Shown here in pieces: positions 1 to 7,309 of a DNA stretch of 11,453 nt; the first letter of the stretch is position 1; each line of letters begins with the position of its first letter. Source of the stretch: Methanosarcinales archaeon (GTDB lineage: Archaea > Halobacteriota > Methanosarcinia > Methanosarcinales > Methanogasteraceae). The notes beneath the pieces are model-generated. The model was given only the letters and a program-made list of their open reading frames with translations, had not been told where the DNA came from and searched no databases. Made by a program: the position numbers and the translations under genes. Location of the stretch: NCBI GenBank assembly GCA_030672345.1, contig DAOVGO010000104.1, positions 1-11,453 on the forward strand, given 5' to 3'.

Positions 1-859
1 CCACCGAATGGCTCGGGGATGAGGTTTTGTCGAGTTTTGATATGTATATGCGCCCGAGTCCGGCGCCGACGGATCTGACCGATATTATGCCGGCTTTTCT
101 CGGCTCTTTCTGCTCGAAAGGACATTCTTCACCCTGCAGCGATTCTATGGATGCGAATGAATGTGCGATGGTACTGAATGTCAGCGTATTGTCCTTTGCC
201 GATGCCAGAAAGTGTTCTGCACCGTACGGGGCACCAGGGGACAAATCGACCACGGCGTACGTGAATATACGCATCCCCTGCTCGATTTTAGTCGAGAGAT
301 CGGTTGTCACGATCTTGTCAATGACGGTCTCCCACCGCTCGACAGGAGCGATTCCTGTGATCGAATCGCCAGTGGTCAGGGAATCGACGACGCCTTTGCC
401 GCTCACAACCCTGCCGATGATGCCACCATCAGCGGGTGCGCCATGCACGGCGGTGTGGAGTTGTTTCGATATGATCAGATACGTATGGTTCGCATCATAG
501 CCGCCTGTGCCAAGCACCACGTCCCAGCGTGTGTATTCATGATCCCGATGCGATGGTGTGATATCCGCTTTGAACGGACCGAATGCGACCCCTTCCCTCC
601 CGGTCCACCTGACCCCGGAACTCGCGATCCCGGATTGCGCATCCTGCCAGATGTCCTGATATGCGGAGAGTTCAACCCCGATATCGCCTTTTGTCGTGCT
701 GATCAGATACTCAGCCGTGGCTTTCCTTGATTCCTCGGTCCCTTTGATGATGGCGATTGCGGTGCCTCTGTAGGGAACCTTTACACTCTTTAAAACGTCT
801 GCGAGTGTGGAATCATCCGCAACCACAAGCGGATCGTTATCAAGTTCGATTTTGATCAT
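1..859 (-). CDS. Methanogenesis marker protein 3 (partial; 3' end beyond window)
   Basis: This gene reads leftwards from ATG at 859 and is still open at the window edge, giving 286 visible residues of a protein usually near 500. The N-terminus (MIKIELDNDPLVVADDSTLA) looks like a small ubiquitin/ThiS-like fold. From about residue 50 there is a cyclophilin-like region: residues 112-151 include GTGGYDANHTYLIISKQLH and GAPADGGIIGRVVSG, which are typical of marker 3. No stop or frameshift is visible. The start codon shares its A with the atwA stop (TGATG), so translation is coupled to atwA. Family knowledge: marker 3 is restricted to MCR-containing archaea and is reported as part of the ATP-dependent MCR activation complex with component A2, McrC and other markers. 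The peptidyl-prolyl isomerase resemblance is structural; I see no proof of that activity. Assignment is from recalled family pattern, not a search. Confidence 0.87.
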   Translation of the reverse strand, partial: MIKIELDNDPLVVADDSTLADVLKSVKVPYRGTAIAIIKGTEESRKATAEYLISTTKGDIGVELSAYQDIWQDAQSGIASSGVRWTGREGVAFGPFKADITPSHRDHEYTRWDVVLGTGGYDANHTYLIISKQLHTAVHGAPADGGIIGRVVSGKGVVDSLTTGDSITGIAPVERWETVIDKIVTTDLSTKIEQGMRIFTYAVVDLSPGAPYGAEHFLASAKDNTLTFSTIAHSFASIESLQGEECPFEQKEPRKAGIISVRSVGAGLGRIYISKLDKTSSPSHSV

Positions 860-2463
860 CAGTCATACATCTCGTCGCGTTCGCCTGTATCGAGTTCTGC
901 GACAATGGTCTTCACATCACCGATACTGATGATCTTGCCGTTTCGCATCAGTGCTGCACGGTCGCAGACATCTTCAACAAAGTCCATGTCATGCGACACA
1001 ATTATGAATGTCTCGCCGAGTTCCTCTCTCGCCTCGAGGATCGATGTTGTCACGTCCACCCGGGTCACAGGGTCCATCGTTCCGGTAGGCTCGTCAAGGA
1101 TGATGATTCTCGGCTCCTTGATCAGCACCTGCGCCATTGCGACACGGTGCGCCTCCCCGACGCTCATTTCGTTGGGCATCTTCTCGAGAACCTCACGCGC
1201 CTTCTCTTCGGTGAATCCTGCGGTTTTCAGGACGATAATGGCTTTTCGCTCACCCAGTTCGCCGGGGAGTTCCAGCCCGATCGATTCGGTCAGGTTATCG
1301 AGCACGTTCCTGTGTGGATAGAGCGAATACTCCTGGTGCAGGAGTCCAATGTGTTTGACTGCCCGCCCAGCCCGTTCAGCGCCTCGATCTGTCAAATCGA
1401 TCCAGTCATCCCCGATCCTGACCTCGATATCCCCGGATGTCGCATTCACCGAACCATTGAGAATCTTTGATGCGGTGGTCTTTCCGGCTCCGCTGACACC
1501 GACGAGACCGAATATCTCGCTCTCGTGCACCTCAAACGAGATGTTGTCCACCGCACGCACGACACCACGGTCAACCGATATGTACGTCTTTTTCATATCC
1601 TTGACCTTGATGATCGGCTCTCCGATCTCTGCTGTGTATGAGCCGACGGTGCCTACCATGCTCATGAATCGTTCGACGACCTTTTTTGGGTCGCCCTGTT
1701 CGACGATCTCGCCTTCCTCGAGCAGGATTGCCCGATCAGCCAGTTCTTCGACGACACCTGACCAGTGTGAGGTGATCGCAAGCGTCATGCCGTACTCACC
1801 CTTCGCATGCATGATACTATCATGCACAGCCTCGGCAGTCCTCCGGTCGAGCGTTCCTGTGGGTTCGTCGGCAAGAAGCACCATCGGAGCCTTGGCAAGC
1901 TGCCGCGCAAGCACGACCCGCTGCTTCTCGCCGCCACTCAGTTCCCGTGCGACATGCATCATCCGGTGTGAGAGATTCACCTGCTCGATCAGATCAGCCG
2001 CCGCGTCAACAGCTTCAGTTGCCGGATAACCGATCTCGACGAGCGCATTGATCACGTTTGTGATCACACGTTCGTCGCCGTACAGTGCAAAGGTGCGCTG
2101 GAGCATGATCGCAATCCGGTTCGCAATACTACGCCTGAGCGGACTATACTTTTCAAGCGATACGAAATCGGCGTCCATCTGTGTCAGTTCAGTACCGCAT
2201 TTCGGACAGGGTTCCCCCACCTTGCTCGGCGGTTCGACATAAGCGCAATTCTCACAGTATGCAACGTGATAAATAACCTCTCCGGAACTCGTTTCGTGCT
2301 CCTTGATTCCACGGAGAAGGTGCATCAGCACGGTTTTTCCCGAACCGCTACGTCCGAGAATCCCAATACACTCTCCTTCTTCTATCGTCAGATTGATATT
2401 TTTCAGAACCTTCTTGCCCTTGAATTCCATGTTCAGGTTCTTGATGTCTATAAGGGCTGTCAT
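859..2463 (-). CDS. atwA: Methyl-coenzyme M reductase activation component A2 (double ABC ATPase)
   Basis: The protein has 534 residues with two ABC ATPase domains in tandem and no membrane segments. Domain 1 has Walker A GRSGSGKT (37-44), signature LSGGE (175-179), Walker B VLLADE (195-200) and a switch histidine in TSH (231-233). Domain 2 has GVSGAGKT (322-329), signature MSVGE (433-437), IIILDEPTG (453-461) and SHD (490-492). Between Walker A and signature of domain 1 is a four-cysteine insert, C70/C73 and C86/C89, likely metal binding and characteristic of A2. Component A2 uses ATP to help reduce the Ni of coenzyme F430 in MCR. The frame stays open upstream to a possible start at 2523, but ATG 2463 is chosen because AGGAGGT lies six bases ahead of it and IDIKNLNMEF then begins the protein normally. 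The downstream neighbour is marker 3, another MCR-activation protein, overlapping by one base. Confidence 0.95.
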   Translation of the reverse strand: MTALIDIKNLNMEFKGKKVLKNINLTIEEGECIGILGRSGSGKTVLMHLLRGIKEHETSSGEVIYHVAYCENCAYVEPPSKVGEPCPKCGTELTQMDADFVSLEKYSPLRRSIANRIAIMLQRTFALYGDERVITNVINALVEIGYPATEAVDAAADLIEQVNLSHRMMHVARELSGGEKQRVVLARQLAKAPMVLLADEPTGTLDRRTAEAVHDSIMHAKGEYGMTLAITSHWSGVVEELADRAILLEEGEIVEQGDPKKVVERFMSMVGTVGSYTAEIGEPIIKVKDMKKTYISVDRGVVRAVDNISFEVHESEIFGLVGVSGAGKTTASKILNGSVNATSGDIEVRIGDDWIDLTDRGAERAGRAVKHIGLLHQEYSLYPHRNVLDNLTESIGLELPGELGERKAIIVLKTAGFTEEKAREVLEKMPNEMSVGEAHRVAMAQVLIKEPRIIILDEPTGTMDPVTRVDVTTSILEAREELGETFIIVSHDMDFVEDVCDRAALMRNGKIISIGDVKTIVAELDTGERDEMYD

Positions 2464-2469
2464 GTATGT

Positions 2470-2476
2470 ACCTCCT
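2470..2476 (-). promoter_or_regulatory. Strong Shine-Dalgarno site of atwA
   Basis: Read on the minus strand this is AGGAGGT, six bases before ATG 2463. It is the best ribosome binding site in the window and decides the atwA start in favour of 2463 over the longer open frame beginning at 2523. Confidence 0.85.
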
Positions 2477-2537
2477 ATGTTTGGAACGGTAAACGGTATC
2501 GATCCTGTTTGCTTACCATCCACTACATCAATCGTAC

Positions 2538-2545
2538 TATATTAA
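2538..2545 (-). promoter_or_regulatory. Probable TATA box of atwA
   Basis: On the minus strand this reads TTAATATA preceded by purine-rich GAAAGA, which suits an archaeal BRE/TATA element. It starts only a few bases beyond the moaA stop (2550-2552). A start of transcription about 26 bases on (near 2515) would give a leader of roughly 50 bases containing the strong Shine-Dalgarno site. This suggests atwA and marker 3 can be transcribed apart from moaA. Confidence 0.55.
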
Positions 2546-2549
2546 TCTT

Positions 2550-3464
2550 TCACACATCCGGACTGTAATATGGCTTCCGCATGGCAACCGCCTTCTCAAG
2601 CAGTGTGTGCATCTCCTCTTCGGACGCGCCTGATATGTCAACGAGACCGTCATTACTGAGCAGACAGCCCTTTAATCGTCCATCCGATGTCACACGCAGC
2701 CGATTGCAGTTCGCACAGAACTCGGAGTTGTCGATCGGTCGCACGACTTCGACCTCGGCTCCGTCGATCAGGTATTTCTTGCGGCGGTGCATCTCTCGCG
2801 TGATAACGGTGGACGCCCGTGCGCGCAGTGCGTCTTCGATCGCGTCCATATCGATACGCGCGGGGCTACCTGAGACCCCTGCAAAATCCATGAGTTCGAT
2901 TAACTGGAGTATGACATCCCCGGACTCTCGTGCAAAATCGATCAGATCCCATATCTCGTCGTCGTTTGTGCCACCGAGTAGCACCATGTTCAGCTTGACC
3001 GGCGTCAAGCCCGCATCCACAGCAGCAGCGACGCCGTCCAGCACCGAATTTAGCATATCGTGCCCGGTGATACGCCGGTACCGGTCAGGCTGCAGCGTAT
3101 CAAGCGATATATTCACGCGATGTAAGCCCGCGTCAGCGAGATCGTGTGCACGTTCTGCAAGCAGTGTTCCGTTGGTCGTTGCAGAGACATCCTTCATGCG
3201 CGGAAGTTCGCTTATGATCTCTGCAAAATCGCTCCTGCAGAGCGGCTCGCCTCCTGTGAATTTGATCCTGCGCACGCCGTGGGCAAGCGCTGCATGTACA
3301 AGCGTTGTGATGGTCTCTCTGCTGATCTCGCTTGGCAACGGCGCATCTTCCCCCTCCCGGTGGCAATATATGCAGTTTAAGTTGCACCGCTGGGTGACAG
3401 ATATGCGCAGACTCGTGATCCTGCGGTTGTACGGGTCGATCAAGGCGGGGTGTTGGTTTTGCAT
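2550..3464 (-). CDS. moaA: GTP 3',8-cyclase MoaA (molybdopterin biosynthesis, radical SAM)
   Basis: The enzyme rearranges GTP to 3',8-cyclo-GTP, the first committed step of molybdopterin synthesis, in the cytoplasm. The protein is 304 residues, normal for archaeal MoaA. The radical SAM cluster motif CNLNCIYC supplies C27, C31 and C34. GGEPL (71-75) follows, then SATTNGT and NISLDTL, all typical. The C-terminal second cluster is C250, C253 and C267 in the stretch FCANCNRLRVTSDGRLKGC, with the conserved VRP just before. The end (KPYYSPDV) lacks the terminal Gly-Gly tail known from bacterial MoaA. ATG 3488 (312 residues) and TTG 3494 are alternative starts; 3464 is preferred because a TATA-like box at 3493-3501 would place the transcript start near 3471. 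In MCR archaea the cofactor mainly serves formylmethanofuran and formate dehydrogenases. A moaB-type gene lies 6 kb away. Confidence 0.93.
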   Translation of the reverse strand: MQNQHPALIDPYNRRITSLRISVTQRCNLNCIYCHREGEDAPLPSEISRETITTLVHAALAHGVRRIKFTGGEPLCRSDFAEIISELPRMKDVSATTNGTLLAERAHDLADAGLHRVNISLDTLQPDRYRRITGHDMLNSVLDGVAAAVDAGLTPVKLNMVLLGGTNDDEIWDLIDFARESGDVILQLIELMDFAGVSGSPARIDMDAIEDALRARASTVITREMHRRKKYLIDGAEVEVVRPIDNSEFCANCNRLRVTSDGRLKGCLLSNDGLVDISGASEEEMHTLLEKAVAMRKPYYSPDV

Positions 3465-3492
3465 TCTGATGTGCCGACATTCTCGCATAACC

Positions 3493-3501
3493 AAATATTA
3501 A
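3493..3501 (-). promoter_or_regulatory. Probable TATA box of moaA
   Basis: Minus-strand TTAATATTT. With the usual archaeal spacing of about 26 bases the transcript would begin near 3471, just before ATG 3464, giving a nearly leaderless mRNA. No Shine-Dalgarno site is seen before that ATG, which agrees. Confidence 0.45.
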
Positions 3502-3636
3502 TTGTTGCCCGGGTGCCCAAGATATCCCATAATCCCGAAAAACTCACAGAATTTGAAAAATCTTATTCTGGCTCCGAACAGATGCGAGATGACAAGTCGC
3601 ATACTCTTTTGAACCCTGACCGCATCTGATACAATC
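3502..3636 (+). promoter_or_regulatory. Divergent intergenic region upstream of the DHH phosphoesterase gene
   Basis: This stretch between the divergent moaA and DHH genes should carry the DHH promoter. The best candidate is the AT-rich run AAAAATCTTATT near 3556-3567; a second weaker T-rich patch (ACTCTTTT) is at 3603-3610. Neither is a clean TATA box and there is no clear Shine-Dalgarno site before ATG 3637. I see no inverted repeat convincing enough to call an operator. Confidence 0.3.
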
Positions 3637-4668
3637 ATGAACAGTACTACGAACAACACCACGAACGATGCCGCAAGCGTTGACGAACTGGCGCTCTACG
3701 ACCGCTTGCTCGACTACCAGAACGTCCTCTTTCTCGGTCACCGCAACGCAGACCCTGATGCGGTATCAAGCACATTTGCGCTCGCAGAGGCTTTCGGCGG
3801 CACGGTCGGCGTCGTTGACCATTGCAGCAGGGTGGCTGCCATACTGGTCGAGGAGCTCGAGATCGAGGTCGTGTACACGCCAGACCCGACCGACTACGAT
3901 TTTACGGTGGTCGTGGACACATCGACCAGATCACAACTGAACAACATCAGCCTGGGTGACTACGGCGTGATCGATCACCACTCGGTCTCGCAGCTGCTTG
4001 ATGGCGCATCGTTCTACCTGCACAGGAACACCGATTCGAACGCGGAGATCGTTGTCGATATCCTGAGGTGCATGAACGCCCCGATCATGGAACGGACTGC
4101 CATAGCCCTCATGATCGGGATCGTCACCGACACCGGGCACTTCAGGCACGCCTCGCCGGGCTCGTTTCAGGCGATCGCATACCTAATCGAGCGGAGCGGA
4201 GTCAGCTACAGCGAGGCGCTGGACATGCTCGCGGGCACGCCGCAGGAGCTCTCGATGCGGATTGCGATCCTCGAGGCTGCAAACAGGGCAGAGATCAGGA
4301 CGGTTGGTGACTGGGTCCTTGTCGCATCAGAGGCGGAGTCGTTCGGTGCGCCTGCTGCCGCATCGCTGACCGGCATCGGCGCTGATGTCTCGTTCGTGGG
4401 AACAGCGCAGGACGGCATCATGAAGGTGAGCGGGCGTGCGAACCGGGATGCGGTCAGGTGCGGTGTCAATCTCGGGATGTTGCTGCGTGACATCGGCATC
4501 GAGCGCCACGGCTCAGGAGGCGGGCACGCAGGGGCTGCCGGGATGGAGGTGCCAGGCGATGCAGAGACGGTGCTTGCAAGGTGCGTGGAGGAGTCTACAC
4601 GGATTCTAAATGGAACGAGCAGGGATCAACCGGTTCGGGACGGTAAGGCGCGAGAACCACTATCATAA
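3637..4668 (+). CDS. DHH/DHHA1-family phosphoesterase (NrnA/RecJ-like)
   Basis: The protein is 343 residues with a complete DHH catalytic domain and a DHHA1 domain. Metal-binding motifs are in order: GHRNADPDAV (H35, D39, D41), VVVDTS (D94), the name-giving IDHH (D113, H114, H115) and TDTGHFRHA (D165). The C-terminal substrate-binding signature GSGGGHAGAAG spans 292-302. Known relatives hydrolyse phosphodiester bonds of short oligonucleotides, cyclic dinucleotides or 3'-phosphoadenosine phosphate using two Mn2+ ions; the precise substrate cannot be told here. There is no membrane segment, so it is probably cytoplasmic. The last 25 residues beyond DHHA1 are charged and likely flexible. It is followed after 21 bases by the marker 14 gene in the same direction, suggesting one transcript. 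The start is the first ATG, giving a polar N-terminal stretch (NSTTNNTTND) before the fold. Confidence 0.88.
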   Translation: MNSTTNNTTNDAASVDELALYDRLLDYQNVLFLGHRNADPDAVSSTFALAEAFGGTVGVVDHCSRVAAILVEELEIEVVYTPDPTDYDFTVVVDTSTRSQLNNISLGDYGVIDHHSVSQLLDGASFYLHRNTDSNAEIVVDILRCMNAPIMERTAIALMIGIVTDTGHFRHASPGSFQAIAYLIERSGVSYSEALDMLAGTPQELSMRIAILEAANRAEIRTVGDWVLVASEAESFGAPAAASLTGIGADVSFVGTAQDGIMKVSGRANRDAVRCGVNLGMLLRDIGIERHGSGGGHAGAAGMEVPGDAETVLARCVEESTRILNGTSRDQPVRDGKAREPLS

Positions 4669-4676
4669 ACCGTTCA

Positions 4677-4680
4677 GAGG
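4677..4680 (+). promoter_or_regulatory. Likely Shine-Dalgarno site of the marker 14 gene
   Basis: GAGG lies nine bases before ATG 4690, in the short gap after the DHH gene stop. It supports the chosen start and translation from a shared mRNA. Confidence 0.45.
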
Positions 4681-4689
4681 CGTGTAAAT

Positions 4690-6165
4690 ATGGGATTTTT
4701 TGATAAGATATTCGGTCCAAAACCAAGGATTGCGAAGAGTGATCCGATAGACGTGGTACGCATCAAACCGGAGCCGATGTCGATTTACAAGAAGGAGATC
4801 GAGGATTATTACATTGCAGCATCAGTCGAGGTCGGGAATACCACGACCAAATGCATATTAACAGCAACCAACATGAGCACAGGCATGGCGCAGCACGTGA
4901 ACAAAACTGTCAGGATGACGCGGGATGTGCGCCCCCCAAAAGAAGGCGAGGAGGTCTTCGGAAGGACGCTTACCGGAGTACCGTTCACCCGCGAGTCAGT
5001 CTCCGAACTGGTCGCAGAGACGATCACGGACTGCCTCACTGAGGCGAACATCGATATCGACACAAACCTCCATTTTGTGGTGCGATCAACAGGTGTTGTC
5101 GCTGGTTTCGCATCGCCAGAGGAGGTCGGAAGCTTCGTCCTTGCGCTTGCAGATGGCTGCCTGAAAGCGGGAGTGTCGCCAAAGCACATGACTCCGGCGA
5201 TGGGGATTGACACGATTCCGGAACAGTTCAAGAAACACAGCTTGATCGAGAAGGTCGCATTCCTCGGCGCAGTCGCCGGAGTGCTGCCGCCAACCGGTTC
5301 AACCGGCGTTGAGATCGTCGCAAACGAGATGGAAGGCGAGCTTGCGACGGCAGGTATCAAGGAGGGCGCGAAATGGGCTGGCGTCGACTTCAGAAACCCG
5401 TGCCTCTCGCTTGACTTCGGAACAACGCTCGATGGCAGGGTCACAAACAGCGATACCCCGTATGCAAAGACGATCGGGAACTTCTGCGGGCTTGCCGGCG
5501 CAATACCGGACGCGATCGTGCAGGGGACCGGGCTGGTGGACCGGAAGACCGGGACTGCTCTGGATATCTTCAAGGGGAAGAGATCGGCAAGCGGCAAGAA
5601 AGCCAGAGCGGCAGAAAAGTACGCAGACGAGATTCACGAGCATATCTCGATCGAGGTCGTCCCGGAGGGCAGGGAACGGTACGGCAGCGTCCCTGTGGAC
5701 GCAGAAGCGGCAAAGACGATCGGTGTCGTCCTGATCGGGTGTGATGTGGGGAGGGACGGAAGCGACCTGCCCGCACTTGCAGAGATCGGAAAGCAGGTCT
5801 ATGAGAGCGACGGGATCGAGATGATTGCAGCCGTGATGGATCCGATCGCTGCGATCTCTGTAGAACGGCTGGTAAGGACAGCGATCGACGCCGGGCTTGT
5901 CAAGAAGGAGACTGCCATCGGAATCACAGGGAGAGCAGGAATCACCGGAAACAAGCCCGCCCTGATACTTGACCGGATCATTAAGATGAAGTTCTTCGAG
6001 GATCCCGAGAGTCAGGTCGTCTTCGTGGACGATGGTCTTGCAAGAGGTGCTGCTGTGATGGCGCGGTGCATGAACTCGCTCGGGGTGCCAAAGAACCCGA
6101 TCGGTGGAAACCGCGGCGGTGGTTGCGTGCTTGCGGGACGGATCGCGCTTCAGAATTCGGGATGA
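4690..6165 (+). CDS. Methanogenesis marker protein 14
   Basis: The protein is 491 residues, full length for the marker 14 family (DUF2114 type), which is confined to MCR archaea and has no established biochemical role. Visible elements: a phosphate-loop-like VEVGNTTTK (47-54) and LDFGTTLDGR (241-250), together resembling the two phosphate-binding loops of the actin/Hsp70/sugar-kinase (ASKHA) fold; a glycine-rich GITGRAGITG (411-420); DDGLARGAAVMARC (447-460); and the conserved tail IGGNRGGGCVLAGRIALQ (471-488). The hydrophobic stretches are short and broken by polar residues, so it is expected to be soluble. The start has a GAGG site nine bases ahead and an N-terminal MGFFDKIFG typical of the family. 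It follows the DHH phosphoesterase by 21 bases. Its last codons overlap the remnant of a CBS-domain gene in another frame. The nucleotide-binding idea is inference from the loops. Confidence 0.9.
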   Translation: MGFFDKIFGPKPRIAKSDPIDVVRIKPEPMSIYKKEIEDYYIAASVEVGNTTTKCILTATNMSTGMAQHVNKTVRMTRDVRPPKEGEEVFGRTLTGVPFTRESVSELVAETITDCLTEANIDIDTNLHFVVRSTGVVAGFASPEEVGSFVLALADGCLKAGVSPKHMTPAMGIDTIPEQFKKHSLIEKVAFLGAVAGVLPPTGSTGVEIVANEMEGELATAGIKEGAKWAGVDFRNPCLSLDFGTTLDGRVTNSDTPYAKTIGNFCGLAGAIPDAIVQGTGLVDRKTGTALDIFKGKRSASGKKARAAEKYADEIHEHISIEVVPEGRERYGSVPVDAEAAKTIGVVLIGCDVGRDGSDLPALAEIGKQVYESDGIEMIAAVMDPIAAISVERLVRTAIDAGLVKKETAIGITGRAGITGNKPALILDRIIKMKFFEDPESQVVFVDDGLARGAAVMARCMNSLGVPKNPIGGNRGGGCVLAGRIALQNSG

Positions 6166-6304
6166 GTCGCTTGAGGACACACTTCGTAAACCGGGTTTAA
6201 ACGACATCGGAAGGCTTCCGGTGGTCGATTCTGGCGATCCCTGGAGGGTGGTTGGAATTCTCACGAAATCCGACATCATACGGCTCCATGCGCAGTTGAG
6301 TTGA
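6149..6304 (+). pseudogene. CBS-domain protein remnant (C-terminal end only)
   Basis: In the second reading frame the DNA encodes about 51 residues that match the end of a CBS domain: FRIRDESLEDTLRK, then DIGRLPVVDSGDPWRVVGIL and TKSDIIRLHAQLS, ending at TGA 6302-6304. The pattern DES-L-D-LR, RLPVVD, VGI-T-SDIIR is typical of CBS modules at the C-terminus of archaeal ClC-type channels and regulatory proteins. The frame differs from that of the marker 14 gene, whose last 17 bases it overlaps. The only upstream ATG in frame (6104) lies inside marker 14 coding sequence and the residues it adds do not resemble CBS, so there is no credible start. I read it as the scar of a deleted gene. A +1 frameshift fusion to marker 14 is possible but unlikely. 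Confidence 0.75.
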
Positions 6305-6361
6305 CAGGTCCGCATGACCACAACGTATTTCAACACACAACGAATAGGCAGATCGTAAATA

Positions 6362-7309
6362 ATGCAATATCTATCCGAACTTGCGCGGTGTAATCTCTGC
6401 GAATGGAGATGCGGAGCAAACCGGCTCGAAGGCGAGCGTGGCGTGTGCAGGGCAGGCATGCCGCACATCGCATACACGATGTTATCAAAAACGCTTTCCA
6501 GTTACTCGGTTACCATGCTCGGATGTTCTTTTCGGTGCATTTACTGCAATGCATATAGAATATCGCAGTATCCCGATGCAAACTGGTTCTACCGGGGTTA
6601 TATGGAGCCGGATGTGCTTGCGGATGAGGCGATGTCCAGAATGATGCCCGACACCGATAAGATCAGTTTCACGGGGGGCGAGCCGACGATCCATCTACCA
6701 TACATCGAGGAGGTGGTTCGGGAAATACGAGAACACAATCCGGATATCGGCGTTGGAATCGCAACCAATGGGTTCTGTACACCGAAGACGTTGAGACGGG
6801 TGATCGATATATCGGAATCGATCTCATTCGAGATCAAGGCGCATGATAACGATGTACATCAGATGCTGACAGGTGCGCCATCGGGGCCTGTTCTCAGGAA
6901 TGCGAGGAGCCTTGTAAGAAAAGGCAGAGAAAGCATCCGTGTATTCAGAACAGTGGTGATACCTGGCATAACCGAGCATCAGATCACGAAGATCGCATCA
7001 TTCATCGCAGACCTCGATCCGGACATACCATATCGATTGATCGGGTTCAGACCAAATTTCATACTATATTATCACCCCGGACCGGGCAGGGATCTGATGA
7101 GCGATCTGACTGAGCAGTGCAAGGATATCGGTCTCACCGATGTGGCATGGTCCGGATATTATCCATCTGAGATTTCAGCCAGTGGCGGTGAAGCGGAAAT
7201 CGCTGCGCAGTATCTCAGGCGCGCCGGCTGTCATAAAGATCCGAGATTGTGCGGGGACTGTGAACTTGTGGATCGGTGTCCGGCGTGCCTGCTCGAGCCG
7301 TGGGGGTGA
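6362..7309 (+). CDS. Radical SAM protein, PflA-activase-like, with extra N- and C-terminal cysteine clusters
   Basis: The protein is 315 residues. The radical SAM cluster motif CSFRCIYC gives C55, C59 and C62, followed by FTGGEPT (103-109) and ATNGFC (134-139), both typical of SAM binding. Before the core is a cysteine set C10, C13, C17, C29 (CNLCEWRCGANR ... GVC), as in the pyruvate formate-lyase activase-like families COG1180/COG1313. After the core is a second set C290, C297, C300, C306, C309 (CGDC, CPAC), which could hold an auxiliary Fe-S cluster. Substrate and product are not known from sequence. It is preceded by a 57-base spacer after the CBS remnant and followed by a gene-free stretch, so it probably stands alone. 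No Shine-Dalgarno site precedes ATG 6362; a weak AT-rich patch at 6324-6331 would fit a short-leader transcript. Alternatives: a glycyl-radical activase or a peptide/tRNA-modifying enzyme. Confidence 0.82.
   Translation: MQYLSELARCNLCEWRCGANRLEGERGVCRAGMPHIAYTMLSKTLSSYSVTMLGCSFRCIYCNAYRISQYPDANWFYRGYMEPDVLADEAMSRMMPDTDKISFTGGEPTIHLPYIEEVVREIREHNPDIGVGIATNGFCTPKTLRRVIDISESISFEIKAHDNDVHQMLTGAPSGPVLRNARSLVRKGRESIRVFRTVVIPGITEHQITKIASFIADLDPDIPYRLIGFRPNFILYYHPGPGRDLMSDLTEQCKDIGLTDVAWSGYYPSEISASGGEAEIAAQYLRRAGCHKDPRLCGDCELVDRCPACLLEPWG

Noticed and set aside
1..730. Plus-strand open frames at the left edge
   Set aside because: They are antisense to marker 3, whose minus-strand frame is continuous and recognisable.
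1349..2029. Plus-strand open frame of 226 codons opposite atwA
   Set aside because: Shadow of the ABC protein; the serine/threonine/arginine-rich text has no domain features.
2581..3501. Plus-strand open frame of 306 codons opposite moaA
   Set aside because: Serine-rich, unrecognised, and exactly antisense to an intact MoaA with both Fe-S motifs.
5299..6477. Long open frame of 392 codons on the minus strand across the marker 14 gene
   Set aside because: It lies opposite a full-length conserved protein, has no family resemblance and a composition typical of an antisense shadow of GC-rich coding DNA.
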